A DNA stretch of 9,929 bases from Betaproteobacteria bacterium (GTDB lineage Bacteria; Pseudomonadota; Gammaproteobacteria; Burkholderiales; SG8-39), in the NCBI GenBank assembly GCA_007280315.1, contig QYQC01000051.1, forward strand, positions 1-9,929, read 5' to 3'. The notes below the pieces were generated by a model that worked only from the letters and a program-made list of their open reading frames with translations, ran no database searches and was not told the DNA's origin. This document shows positions 1-7,398 of this stretch, piece after piece. Position 1 is the first letter of the stretch. Every line of letters begins with the position of its first letter. Position numbers and translations under genes: made by a program.

Positions 1-20
1 AGATGTGTATAAAGAGACAG
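1..20 (+). other. Nextera mosaic-end adapter remnant (sequencing artefact)
   Basis: The first 20 bases read AGATGTGTATAAAGAGACAG. This is the 19-base Nextera/Tn5 mosaic end with one extra A in the AA run. It is library-preparation sequence, not genome. Genomic sequence therefore starts at about 21, and any reading frame that begins inside these bases (such as a GTG at 5) has artificial N-terminal residues. Confidence 0.9.
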
Positions 21-25
21 CCGCT

Positions 26-1249
26 ATGGCGCTGGTTGCGCCGGCCTTGTTCGCGGCGGCCCCGGCACCCGATACGGCGGTTGACAGTGCCGAGGCGCGT
101 TTCTGGCGCGTACTGAAGGACATGAGCAGCGGCGAACTACCGGCTGCGATCGAGGAAATGGACCGCCTCGCCGCGCGCTACCCCAACTGGCGCCTGGCGC
201 ACCTGGTTCACGGAGACCTGCTGCGCGCGCGCAGCGCACCGCTCGCGGGATTCGGCAACACGGCCGGGGCCCCGGGCGAGCGTCTGCAGGACTTGCGCGC
301 CGAAGCCCTGGCGCGGCTGCGTGCGGTGCGCGACCCGCCGCCCTTCGGCGGAATCCCGCGCTACCTGCTGCAATTCGGCCGCACGCAAGCCAGCGCCATT
401 GTGGTCGATGCCGGGCGCTCGCGCGTTTATGTCTATGAGAACGCCGGCGGCACACCGCGTCTGGTGCAGGAATTCTATTCCACACTAGGCAAGAACGGCG
501 TCAACAAGCTGCGCCGCGGGGATCGCCGGACGCCGCTCGGCGTCTATCACGTGACCGCGAGGATTCCCGGCAGCAAGCTGCCCGACCTCTACGGCTGGGG
601 CGCGTTTCCGATCAGCTACCCGAACGCGTGGGACCGCATGAGCGGCCGCACCGGCAACGGTATCTGGCTGCACGGGGTTCCGGCTGACACCTATGCACGC
701 GCGCCGCGGGCGAGCGATGGTTGCGTCGCCCTTGCCAACCCGGATATCGCCGAGTTGGCCGCGCGGGTGCAGGTCGGGATAACGCCGGTGATCATCGCGG
801 ATCAAATTGAATGGACCACGCCCGAGGCTGCGCGCGACGAGCGCGAGACGTTCATGCGCCAGCTGGAGGCGTGGCGCCACGACTGGGAGAGCCGGGATGC
901 CGGCCGCTATCTCGCGCACTACGCGCGAAAATTTCGCTCAGACGGCATGGACATCACTGCGTGGAGTACGCACAAGCGCAGCGTCAATGCGGCGAAGCGC
1001 TGGATCAAGATTTCGCTCGATAACGTGAGCCTGCTGCGCAGTCCGGGACAGGAAGCGCTGATGGTGGTCACGTTCGATCAGGACTACCGTTCGAGCAACC
1101 TGACCCAGAGGACGCGCAAACGCCAGTACTGGACGCTGGAGGACGGCAACTGGCGCATCGCCTATGAAGCCCCGGTCGACGCCGCCCCGCTTACGCTGCC
1201 CGAATCGTTTCCGCGGCAGCGCGTGGCACTTGAGCTGGACAAACCATGA
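26..1249 (+). CDS. L,D-transpeptidase, Cds6/YafK-like, with C-terminal NTF2-like domain; probably 5'-truncated
   Basis: Periplasmic cysteine transpeptidase of the YkuD fold, expected to act on peptidoglycan stem peptides (crosslinking or protein/chain attachment). Numbering from the ATG at 26: residues ~20-65 are helical and TPR-like; the YkuD domain spans ~110-260, with H216 in LHGVP and the catalytic motif SDGCV, whose nucleophile is C233. D replaces the histidine of the classical SHGC motif, as is common in the YafK/Cds6 branch. Residues ~270-395 look like the NTF2-like domain that ends Cds6-type proteins (YLAHYARKF, then YWTLEDGNWRI near the end). The N-terminus is a short hydrophobic Ala-rich stretch, probably the tail of a signal peptide. 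Adapter sequence lies directly upstream and no ribosome binding site can be seen, so the true start is probably missing. The gene converges on the sensor kinase gene, with 31 bp between stops and no clear terminator hairpin. Confidence 0.85.
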   Translation: MALVAPALFAAAPAPDTAVDSAEARFWRVLKDMSSGELPAAIEEMDRLAARYPNWRLAHLVHGDLLRARSAPLAGFGNTAGAPGERLQDLRAEALARLRAVRDPPPFGGIPRYLLQFGRTQASAIVVDAGRSRVYVYENAGGTPRLVQEFYSTLGKNGVNKLRRGDRRTPLGVYHVTARIPGSKLPDLYGWGAFPISYPNAWDRMSGRTGNGIWLHGVPADTYARAPRASDGCVALANPDIAELAARVQVGITPVIIADQIEWTTPEAARDERETFMRQLEAWRHDWESRDAGRYLAHYARKFRSDGMDITAWSTHKRSVNAAKRWIKISLDNVSLLRSPGQEALMVVTFDQDYRSSNLTQRTRKRQYWTLEDGNWRIAYEAPVDAAPLTLPESFPRQRVALELDKP

Positions 1250-1280
1250 ATCATTCGAACAACGCCGCGTTTGCCGCAGT

Positions 1281-2684
1281 TCAGGCCGGCGCACCGGGCG
1301 GGAATCTGATCTCGAAGCGGATTGTCCCGTTTGCCGAGGACGCCATGATGGAACCTTGGTGCGCCTCGACGATGGACTTGGTGATGGCCAGCCCGAGGCC
1401 GGCGCCCTCGCTCGTCTTTTGCCGGGAGGCGTCCACCCGGTAAAACCGGTCGAACAGCCGCGAAAGTTGCTCGGCCGCAATATCCTCTCCCGGATTTGTG
1501 ATCGCCAGCCGCGTCTCGCCCGAGGCCGGCTGCTCGATGCTTACCTTGACGGCGTTGCCACGCAGGGTATGGCGCAACGCGTTGGACAGCAGATTGCTTA
1601 ACGCCCGGCGGATCATCAGCCGGTCGCCGCTTATCGTGCCGGCGCCTTCGAGCGCCAGGCCAACGCCCCTCTCCTCGGCGAGCGCTTCGTAAAATGCGAA
1701 CAGCCCCTGCGTTTCCAGAGCGAGATCCACCGTCTCCTGCCGGGGAACGATCAGCCCGTTGTCGGCTTTGGCAAGAAACAGCATGTCGCCGATCATTCGG
1801 GACAGCCGGTTGAATTCCTCCAGATTGGAATAGAGGACCTCCCGGTATTCGTCGGCGGACCTGGCGCGCGACAGCGCAACTTCGGTTTCCGTGACCAGGT
1901 TGCCGACCGGCGTGCGCAACTCGTGGGCGAGATCGGAGGAAAAATCCGACAGGCGCCGGAAAGAATCTTCCAAGCGGGCCAGCATCGCATTCAACGCCGA
2001 AGCCAGATCGGACAACTCGGGAGGAACCTGATCGAGCGCGAGGCGCTCGTCCAGCCGGCTCGCGGAAATTTTGTGGGCCAGCGCCGCGATGCGGCGAATC
2101 GGCTCGAGCCCGCGGCGCGCCGCTATCCAGGCGAGCACTCCGGTGAGCAGCATGCCTGCGGCGATGGAGAGCCAGAGTATCCTGCGCAGCGCCGCCATGA
2201 AATCGCGCTGGTGGTCGATATTGACTGCGACAAACACCTTGGCTGGAGGAATTCCTGCGATTCCCAGGGGCATCGCGGCAACGATTTCCCTGAACGCGTG
2301 TCCACCGCTTTCCCGCACCAACGGTCCGCGCTGACCTGAAAAGCCGTTGTTCGACTTGTCTTGCATCGGGTTCGCCGCGAATACGGTATCCGACGACGCG
2401 AATAAGGTGCGGCCCTCGGGCCCGACAATTTTGATGGACAGGCCGGGGAATCCGACCAGCGCATCGTTGAGCAGTTGCGGCACCGGGTCCAGGTCGCTTC
2501 TGAAATGGACCTTGGCCAGGACATTGCCCACGAGTTCGATCGTGCCGTCGAGCTCGTTCATATCCTGCTCGATGAAATGACTCTCGACCAAGGCTCCGAC
2601 CAGATAGCCGACTGCCAGCAGCACCGCCGTGGAGACCGTGGAAAAGAACAGCGTAAGACGATAAGTAACCGACCTGACGCGCAT
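1281..2684 (-). CDS. Heavy-metal sensor histidine kinase (CusS/CopS/IrlS type)
   Basis: Inner-membrane sensor that phosphorylates the adjacent response regulator, expected to respond to periplasmic copper/silver or a related metal. The 467 residues hold TM1 at ~10-33, a periplasmic sensor loop at ~34-167, TM2 at ~168-188, a HAMP linker at ~189-242, the H box SSDLAHELRTP with phospho-acceptor H254, the N box NLLSNALRHT (N364, N368), the F-box stretch LFDRFYRVD at ~410-418 and the G2 box GAGLGLAI at ~428-435. The G1 position reads NPG rather than DxG, which is usual in CusS-like kinases. The periplasmic loop has no cysteine and few histidines (H36, H60, H129, H158), so the ligand cannot be named from sequence. 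The ATG at 2684 shares one base with the regulator's TGA (TGATG), indicating translational coupling; a TTG one codon earlier is also possible. Family assignment is firm; the metal is inferred. Confidence 0.93.
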   Translation of the reverse strand: MRVRSVTYRLTLFFSTVSTAVLLAVGYLVGALVESHFIEQDMNELDGTIELVGNVLAKVHFRSDLDPVPQLLNDALVGFPGLSIKIVGPEGRTLFASSDTVFAANPMQDKSNNGFSGQRGPLVRESGGHAFREIVAAMPLGIAGIPPAKVFVAVNIDHQRDFMAALRRILWLSIAAGMLLTGVLAWIAARRGLEPIRRIAALAHKISASRLDERLALDQVPPELSDLASALNAMLARLEDSFRRLSDFSSDLAHELRTPVGNLVTETEVALSRARSADEYREVLYSNLEEFNRLSRMIGDMLFLAKADNGLIVPRQETVDLALETQGLFAFYEALAEERGVGLALEGAGTISGDRLMIRRALSNLLSNALRHTLRGNAVKVSIEQPASGETRLAITNPGEDIAAEQLSRLFDRFYRVDASRQKTSEGAGLGLAITKSIVEAHQGSIMASSANGTIRFEIRFPPGAPA

Positions 2685-3364
2685 CAAGCCGATTCCGGAA
2701 CTTCGAGGACGTAACCCATGCCGCGCACGGTGACGATCAGCTTGGGCTCGAAATCATCGTCCACCTTTGCCCGCAGCCGGCGCACCGCGACTTCGATCAC
2801 ATTGGTATCGCTGTCGAAATTCATGTCCCAGATTTGCGACGCGATCAGCGAACGCGGCAACACCTCGCCCCGGCGCCGCAGCAGGAGTTCCATCAGGGCG
2901 AATTCCTTGGCGGTGAGTTCGATCCGCCTCCCCGCACGCGTCACGCGGCGGCGTAGCAAGTCCAGTTCCAGATCGGCAGCCCTGAGCAGTTCCGGTTCCA
3001 TGGTCTTCCCGCGTCGCAGCAACGAGCGTACCCGCGCTAGAAGCTCGGAAAAAGCGAACGGCTTCACCAGGTAGTCATCTGCTCCCAGTTCCAGTCCCTT
3101 CACGCGATCCTCGACCTGGTCGCGCGCCGTGAGAAAGAGTACGGGCATATTCTTGCCCGCGGCACGGATCGCCTTCAGCACGCCCCACCCGTCTACCCCC
3201 GGGAGCATCACATCCAGCACAACGAGGTCGTAGTCGCCGGTCTTTGCCAGGTGCATCCCGTCCAGTCCGTCACGGGCGAGGTCCACCACAAAGCTGGCTT
3301 CCACCAGGCCTTGCTTCAGGTAGTCCCCCGTCTTTTTCTCGTCCTCGACGATCAGGATTTTCAT
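2684..3364 (-). CDS. OmpR-family heavy-metal response regulator (CusR/CopR/IrlR type)
   Basis: DNA-binding partner of the downstream kinase. The 226 residues match the usual length of CusR/CopR (about 227). The receiver domain (1-~115) has acidic pocket E7/D8, phospho-acceptor D51 (VVLDVMLPG), T79 (LFLTAR) and K101 (LVKPF). The winged-helix domain (~130-222) has the typical ELTAKEFALMELLL stretch and ends in the VTVRGMGYVLE wing. The start is the ATG at 3364, which has an AGAAAGG ribosome binding site six bases upstream; a longer in-frame extension begins at 3427 but would add residues before the canonical MKILIVEDE beginning. It is first gene of a two-gene minus-strand operon and is divergent from the ccm-containing operon. 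Both could be controlled from the shared gap at 3365-3560, where a possible binding site lies at 3430-3445. Confidence 0.95.
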   Translation of the reverse strand: MKILIVEDEKKTGDYLKQGLVEASFVVDLARDGLDGMHLAKTGDYDLVVLDVMLPGVDGWGVLKAIRAAGKNMPVLFLTARDQVEDRVKGLELGADDYLVKPFAFSELLARVRSLLRRGKTMEPELLRAADLELDLLRRRVTRAGRRIELTAKEFALMELLLRRRGEVLPRSLIASQIWDMNFDSDTNVIEVAVRRLRAKVDDDFEPKLIVTVRGMGYVLEVPESA

Positions 3365-3429
3365 CGTCGCCTTTCTCTGATCATTTTCAAGCTTGCATTG
3401 TGCATGAATCGCCTTGTCATGGATCAAAC

Positions 3430-3445
3430 ATTACGAAGATGTAAT
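3430..3445. promoter_or_regulatory. Candidate CopR/CusR-type operator (ATTAC-N6-GTAAT)
   Basis: A perfect 5-bp inverted repeat, ATTAC GAAGAT GTAAT, sits in the 196-bp gap between the divergent response regulator and the small-peptide/ccmF operon, 66 bp upstream of the regulator's ATG. CopR-family boxes described in Pseudomonas have the form TGACA-N5-GTAAT; TTACG-N5-GTAAT here has the same half-site spacing and an identical right half. Its position suits autoregulation of the two-component operon, control of the divergent operon, or both. No convincing -35/-10 pair was seen on either strand in the rest of the gap. Binding is inferred. Confidence 0.45.
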
Positions 3446-3560
3446 CACCGCGTCAGATTGCTGTCGGAGGGTCGCTCGCATGATGCATGCATTGGACCCG
3501 TTGCGGGAAAACATGGTTCGCCCGCCACGGAAATGACGAGTTCTAAATTTGGAGAAAATC

Positions 3561-3752
3561 ATGGAATGGCTATCGCAGAACTGGATTTGGCTGGCATTCG
3601 CTGCGGCAATGATCTTTATGATGCGCCGTGGTGGCGCCGGCGGAGCGGGCGGCTGTTGTGGAGGCGGACACGGCGGCGGTGACAAGCATCCTGAAAGCGG
3701 GGAACCTCAATCGAAGAACGCCACCGGTGGCGCCGCGGGACACCAGCACTAG
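3561..3752 (+). CDS. 63-aa membrane-anchored Gly-rich Cys/His peptide, function unknown
   Basis: A small protein with an N-terminal membrane segment (residues ~6-21, LSQNWIWLAFAAAMIFMM), two arginines that would place the tail boundary (R22, R23), and a Gly-rich soluble tail holding adjacent cysteines C32-C33 followed by H37 and H43, and ending GHQH. A GGAG ribosome binding site at 3551-3554 supports the ATG at 3561 over a TTG at 3549. It starts the plus-strand operon, and its stop codon lies in the ribosome binding site of ccmF, so the two are probably co-translated. The shape (short helix, glycine-rich tail with Cys and His) recalls small proteins found beside copper genes, such as DUF2933-like peptides, but homology is not shown. 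Metal or haem binding in the periplasm is a guess from the residues. Confidence 0.62.
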   Translation: MEWLSQNWIWLAFAAAMIFMMRRGGAGGAGGCCGGGHGGGDKHPESGEPQSKNATGGAAGHQH

Positions 3753-3756
3753 GAGG
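3751..3756 (+). promoter_or_regulatory. Strong Shine-Dalgarno for ccmF, overlapping the upstream stop
   Basis: AGGAGG begins at the second base of the TAG stop codon of the 63-aa peptide and lies ten bases before the ccmF ATG at 3767. This fixes the ccmF start and suggests that ribosomes finishing the small peptide feed ccmF translation. Confidence 0.8.
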
Positions 3757-3766
3757 CGCGGCACCC

Positions 3767-5767
3767 ATGATTCCGGAACTCGGGCATTTCGCGCTCATTC
3801 TCGCGCTGGCGCTCGCACTGGCGCAGGGCGTTTTCCCGCTGATCGGCGCCGCGCGCGGCACGCTCGTGTGGATGCACGTGGGGCGCACGACGGCGCTGGG
3901 GCAGTTCCTGTTCATCGCAATCGCGTTCGGCACGCTGACTTACGCATTCGTAGTCAACGATTTTTCGCTGCTCTACGTTGCCTCGAATTCCAACTCTGAC
4001 CTCCCTCTGCAATTCCGCATTGCCGCCGTCTGGGGCAGTCACGAGGGCTCGATGCTGCTATGGGTTCTGATCCTCGCCGGCTGGACGGTAGCCATCACGC
4101 GTTTCAGCCACCACATGCCCGAAGAATTTGTCGCCCGCGTACTGGGTGTGATGGGACTGGTAAGCGCGGGTTTCCTCGCCTTCCTGCTGTTTACTTCCAA
4201 CCCCTTCCTGCGCTTGATTCCGGCCCCGCCGGAAGGACGCAGTTTGAATCCGCTGCTGCAGGACTGGGGCATGCTGCTGCATCCACCCATGCTTTACATG
4301 GGTTATGTGGGTTTCTCGGTCGCATTTGCGTTTGCCATTGCGGCACTGCTCAGCGGCCGGCTCGATACGGCCTGGGCGCGCTGGTCGCGTCCCTGGACCA
4401 CGGTCGCCTGGGTTTTTCTCAGCCTGGGCGTCGCACTTGGCAGTCTCTGGGCCTACTACGAACTGGGCTGGGGCGGCTGGTGGTTCTGGGATCCGGTCGA
4501 GAATGCCTCGTTCATACCCTGGCTGGCCGGAACCGCATTGATCCATTCGCTGGCGGTAACCGAACGGCGCGGCGCGTTCAAGGGCTGGACCGTGCTGCTG
4601 GCGATCTCCACATTTTCCCTGAGTCTTGTCGGAACTTTCCTGGTGCGCTCGGGCGTGCTCACCTCGGTCCATGCTTTCGCCACCGATCCCGCGCGCGGCG
4701 CCTTCGTGCTCGTGTTCCTGGGCATCGTCGTCGGTGGCGCCTTGCTGCTATTCGCCTCGCGCGCCCACCGCATCGGCCTGGGCGGGAGCTTCGATCCGGT
4801 TTCGCGCGAGTCCATGCTGCTGTTGAACAACGTGCTGCTGGCGGTGGCGGCAGGCTCGGTGCTGCTCGGCACGCTCTATCCGCTGGTGCTGGACGCGCTC
4901 GGGGCAGGCAAGGTTTCGGTGGGGCGGCCTTATTTCGAGGCGGTTTTCATCCCGCTGATGACGCCGGCAATGTTCCTGATCGGGGTCGGCCCAATGGCGC
5001 ACTGGAAAAAAACCAGCCTGCCCGATCTCGCGACGCGCCTGCGCTGGGCATTCGCGGTCGGCCTGGTCACCGCGCTGCTGGTGCCGTTTGCGATGGGCGG
5101 CTGGAGCACGCCGGTCAGTTTGGGCATATTGCTGGCCGCGTGGATCGTAACCAGCAGCCTCGCCGGACTGATCGAGCGCCTGCGCCTGTCCCCGGTTTCG
5201 GGGGGCATCCTGGCAAAGCTGGGCGCCAATTCACGCAGTTACTACGGCATGCAGTTGGCGCATATCGGCGTTGCCGTGTTCATCGCCGGCGCCACCCTGG
5301 TTCTGGGCTACGAGTCCGACAAAGAAGTACGCATGAGCGTCGGCGATACCATTGAAGTCGGCGGCTACAACTTCCGTCTCGACCGTATTTCGGAGGTGCC
5401 GGGCCCCAACTACATCGCCTCGCGCGGCGATGTCAGCGTCACCCGCGATGGGCGTGCAGTGACGACGATGTTCCCGGAAAAACGGACCTACGGCGACAAG
5501 AAGAATCCGATGACCGAGGCGGCCATCGATTGGGGATTCGTCCGCGATCTCTATGTGTCGTTCGGCGAGCGGCTCGACCCGAACACCTGGGCCGTGCGCA
5601 TCTACCATAAGCCGTTCGTCGAATTGATCTGGGTAGGCTGGCTGATGATGTCACTCGGCGGGCTGCTCGCCGTTTTCGACCGCAGGTACCGCGTCGCCGT
5701 GAACAAGTGGCACGCGCCCAGCTCTGCATCGCTCCTGCTCGGTGCGGGCGCCGCGGGGGCGCGATGA
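3767..5767 (+). CDS. ccmF: Cytochrome c haem lyase subunit CcmF
   Basis: Polytopic inner-membrane core of the System I haem ligation complex; it takes haem from CcmE and attaches it to the CXXCH site of apocytochrome c together with CcmH and CcmI. The 666 residues are near the usual family length (about 650). The tryptophan-rich WWD motif, GWGGWWFWDPVENASF, is at ~235-250. The histidines conserved in E. coli CcmF as haem ligands are present: H172 (LLHPPMLYMGY), H260 (ALIHSLAV), H302 (LTSVHAF) and H499 (QLAHIGVAV). A large periplasmic domain follows at ~515-620 and a last membrane helix at ~622-640. NrfE is the specialised paralogue, so a dedicated lyase role cannot be excluded by motifs alone. 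The stop overlaps the ccmH ATG by four bases (ATGA). Unusually, ccmG does not follow, and no ccmABCDE precedes. Confidence 0.97.
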   Translation: MIPELGHFALILALALALAQGVFPLIGAARGTLVWMHVGRTTALGQFLFIAIAFGTLTYAFVVNDFSLLYVASNSNSDLPLQFRIAAVWGSHEGSMLLWVLILAGWTVAITRFSHHMPEEFVARVLGVMGLVSAGFLAFLLFTSNPFLRLIPAPPEGRSLNPLLQDWGMLLHPPMLYMGYVGFSVAFAFAIAALLSGRLDTAWARWSRPWTTVAWVFLSLGVALGSLWAYYELGWGGWWFWDPVENASFIPWLAGTALIHSLAVTERRGAFKGWTVLLAISTFSLSLVGTFLVRSGVLTSVHAFATDPARGAFVLVFLGIVVGGALLLFASRAHRIGLGGSFDPVSRESMLLLNNVLLAVAAGSVLLGTLYPLVLDALGAGKVSVGRPYFEAVFIPLMTPAMFLIGVGPMAHWKKTSLPDLATRLRWAFAVGLVTALLVPFAMGGWSTPVSLGILLAAWIVTSSLAGLIERLRLSPVSGGILAKLGANSRSYYGMQLAHIGVAVFIAGATLVLGYESDKEVRMSVGDTIEVGGYNFRLDRISEVPGPNYIASRGDVSVTRDGRAVTTMFPEKRTYGDKKNPMTEAAIDWGFVRDLYVSFGERLDPNTWAVRIYHKPFVELIWVGWLMMSLGGLLAVFDRRYRVAVNKWHAPSSASLLLGAGAAGAR

Positions 5768-6288
5768 TCACCCCGACCGCAGCTCGCACGATGCCGGAAC
5801 GATTGCGAATATGCGTGCGCCTGCTTCTTGCGGCCGCGCTGCTCGCGCTTGTTCCTCTCTCGGCACCGGCGAAAACAGCCATGCCTCTCGCCGCGGATCC
5901 GGTGCTGGAGGAACGCCTGATGACTCTGGCCACGGGACTGCGTTGCCTGGTATGCCAGAACCAGAGTTTGGCCGAATCGAACGCGGAACTCGCGGTGGAT
6001 CTTAGAAATGAGATTCGCGAGCAGATGCGCCGCGGCGCCAGCGACCGGGATGTCGTCGACTATCTGGTCGCGCGCTACGGCGACTTCGTGCTCTACCGGC
6101 CACCGCTCAAGGCGAGCACGCTGTTGTTGTGGTCCGGGCCGGCGATCCTGCTGCTGCTTGGCCTGGGATTTCTAGTGCGCACGCTGCGGCGCCGCCGCGC
6201 GCAGATCACACAAATACCGCTCAGTGCCGCCGCGCGCGCCCGCGCGCAGGAATTGCTCGGAACAGATAGCGCGGAGGAAGCATCGTGA
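5764..6288 (+). CDS. ccmH: Cytochrome c maturation thiol protein CcmH (CycL/NrfF family)
   Basis: Membrane-anchored periplasmic thiol protein that reduces or holds the cysteines of apocytochrome c for haem ligation, working with CcmF, CcmI and CcmG. The 174 residues have a signal sequence at ~13-36, the diagnostic LRCLVCQNQ motif with redox cysteines C61 and C64, the three-helix-bundle region to ~115 (VDLRNEIREQM, YGDFVLYRPP) and a single C-terminal membrane helix at ~119-138 followed by RRRR. It lacks the C-terminal TPR part found in E. coli CcmH; that role belongs to the separate ccmI next door. The ATG at 5764 overlaps the ccmF stop (ATGA); the in-frame ATG at residue 10 is a less likely alternative. 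The stop overlaps the ccmI GTG start. Confidence 0.95.
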   Translation: MITPTAARTMPERLRICVRLLLAAALLALVPLSAPAKTAMPLAADPVLEERLMTLATGLRCLVCQNQSLAESNAELAVDLRNEIREQMRRGASDRDVVDYLVARYGDFVLYRPPLKASTLLLWSGPAILLLLGLGFLVRTLRRRRAQITQIPLSAAARARAQELLGTDSAEEAS

Positions 6289-7190
6289 CAACGTTCTGGA
6301 TCATCGCCGCCGCACTCGCCTTCATAGCGCCGCTGTTCGTGGCATTGCCGCTGTTAAGAAGCTATGTTGGTCCCGGCTTCGCAGGGGCGGGCGCAGAGCC
6401 GAAGCTCGCGGTCTATCGCGATCAGCTGGCGGAGCTGGGTGAGGAGTGGCGCGCCGGGAGGTTGGGCAAGGACCAGTACGATCAGGCGCGAGGCGACCTC
6501 GAAATCCGGCTGCTCGAAGAGTTGCCCGATGCGAAGCCGCCGCTCGTGTCGCCGGCGCCGCGGACCTACCGCCTGGCGGCGTTCGTGGCGAGTATTGCGG
6601 TGCCGCTGCTTGCGGTCTCGTTGTATCTTGCGCTCGGCAACCCGGGCGCACTCCGCCCGCAGCAGACCGACAGCGCACATGGTTTGGGGCAACAGCAGAT
6701 GGATGCGATGGTTGCACGGCTCGCTGCGCGTCTGGAACAAAATCCGCAGGACGCCAAAGGCTGGGTCATGCTCGCGCGCGCACAAGCCGTGCTGGGCCGG
6801 TTCGACGCGGCCAGTGCAGCCTACGCCAGATCGTTGGAGATATTTCCCGATGATGCGCAACTGCTCGCCGACTACGCCGACTCACTGGCGATGGCCAGCG
6901 GCGGACGTCTGTCCGGCGAACCGGAAAAGCTCATCGAGCGGGCACTGAGCGCAGATCCGGACAATGCCAAGGCACTGGCGCTGGCTGGGACTATCGCCTT
7001 CGATAACCAGAATTTCGCTCTGGCCATCAAACATTGGGAGCGCTTGCGCAGTTCGATTCCCCCGGACTCCGAATTCGCCAAGTCGGTCAAGCAAAGCATA
7101 GACGAGGCGACGACCCTGTCGCTTGCGCGCGGCGGCGTACGCAAGACCAGCGGCGCGCCGGCCGCCCCTCAGACTTCTGCAAGCCGATGA
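6285..7190 (+). CDS. ccmI: Cytochrome c maturation TPR protein CcmI (CycH)
   Basis: Apocytochrome c chaperone of the haem ligation complex. The 301 residues show the standard layout: TM1 at ~3-24, a cytoplasmic helical segment at ~38-82 (VYRDQLAELGEEWRAGRL, then RLLEEL), TM2 at ~97-117 and a periplasmic TPR domain at ~135-275 with recognisable repeats (GWVMLARAQAVLGRFDAASAAY, then residues ~191-225 and ~228-258), which in this family binds the C-terminal helix of apocytochromes. The start is a GTG at 6285 overlapping the ccmH stop (GTGA), with a strong GGAGGAAG ribosome binding site at 6273-6280. The last ~20 residues are low-complexity Ser/Ala/Pro. The stop is followed by a 208-bp gap before the next confident gene, the longest in the operon. 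Confidence 0.94.
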   Translation: MTTFWIIAAALAFIAPLFVALPLLRSYVGPGFAGAGAEPKLAVYRDQLAELGEEWRAGRLGKDQYDQARGDLEIRLLEELPDAKPPLVSPAPRTYRLAAFVASIAVPLLAVSLYLALGNPGALRPQQTDSAHGLGQQQMDAMVARLAARLEQNPQDAKGWVMLARAQAVLGRFDAASAAYARSLEIFPDDAQLLADYADSLAMASGGRLSGEPEKLIERALSADPDNAKALALAGTIAFDNQNFALAIKHWERLRSSIPPDSEFAKSVKQSIDEATTLSLARGGVRKTSGAPAAPQTSASR

Positions 7191-7398
7191 TGATCACTGC
7201 CGCGACGATACTGCCGTGTTTCATCCGCATGACCGCGCGACGGCTCAAAACGCAGTTCCAGCGCGGATCGAAACAGCGCTGGACCGCAGAAATAAACCCA
7301 ACCTGCCACAAACTTCACGCGGTCGAGCCTGCACCCGCAACCTCGGATGTGCTCGATCGGTTATTCGACCAGACCATTCAACACAACGGGAGAACGAC
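7191..7398. other. Gap inside the operon, no confident gene
   Basis: This is the longest space between genes of the plus-strand operon. It holds one perfect hairpin (7257-7283) and is fully covered by a 77-codon plus-strand frame (7187-7420) that lacks a ribosome binding site. No good -35/-10 pair was found, and no T-run follows the hairpin. It may separate two transcription units, ccmFHI upstream and the DUF1573-ccmG group downstream, but the sequence does not prove this. Confidence 0.4.
7257..7283. other. Stem-loop between ccmI and the DUF1573 gene
   Basis: TCCAGCGC (7257-7264) and GCGCTGGA (7276-7283) form a perfect 8-bp stem with an 11-base loop. No oligo-T follows, so it is not a standard intrinsic terminator. 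It could be an RNA processing or stability element, or chance in GC-rich DNA. Confidence 0.35.

Noticed and set aside
1246..1443. 65-codon plus-strand frame starting at the L,D-transpeptidase stop (ATGA overlap)
   Set aside because: It runs antisense into the conserved C-terminal ATPase part of the sensor kinase and has no recognisable features.
24..1480. Several minus-strand open frames opposite the L,D-transpeptidase gene
   Set aside because: Arg/Ala/Pro-rich shadow translations with no recognisable domain, opposite a gene with a clear catalytic motif.
3478..3492. ATGCATGCAT-type repeat in the divergent gap
   Set aside because: Simple self-complementary sequence with no spacing that suggests a binding site or promoter.
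3431..3685. 84-codon minus-strand frame upstream of the response regulator
   Set aside because: Pro-rich N-terminus arises from the complement of the Gly-rich tail of the small peptide; no ribosome binding site.
5001..5016. A7 tract flanked by CTGG and CCAG in ccmF as a possible programmed frameshift site
   Set aside because: The heptamer is not in a proper slippery frame, and ccmF continues with conserved motifs in the original frame, including H499.
4060..5355. Long 431-codon open frame on the plus strand inside ccmF
   Set aside because: It is a shadow frame in GC-rich DNA; the protein is Arg/Gly/His-rich without domains, while ccmF in the other frame has all family motifs.
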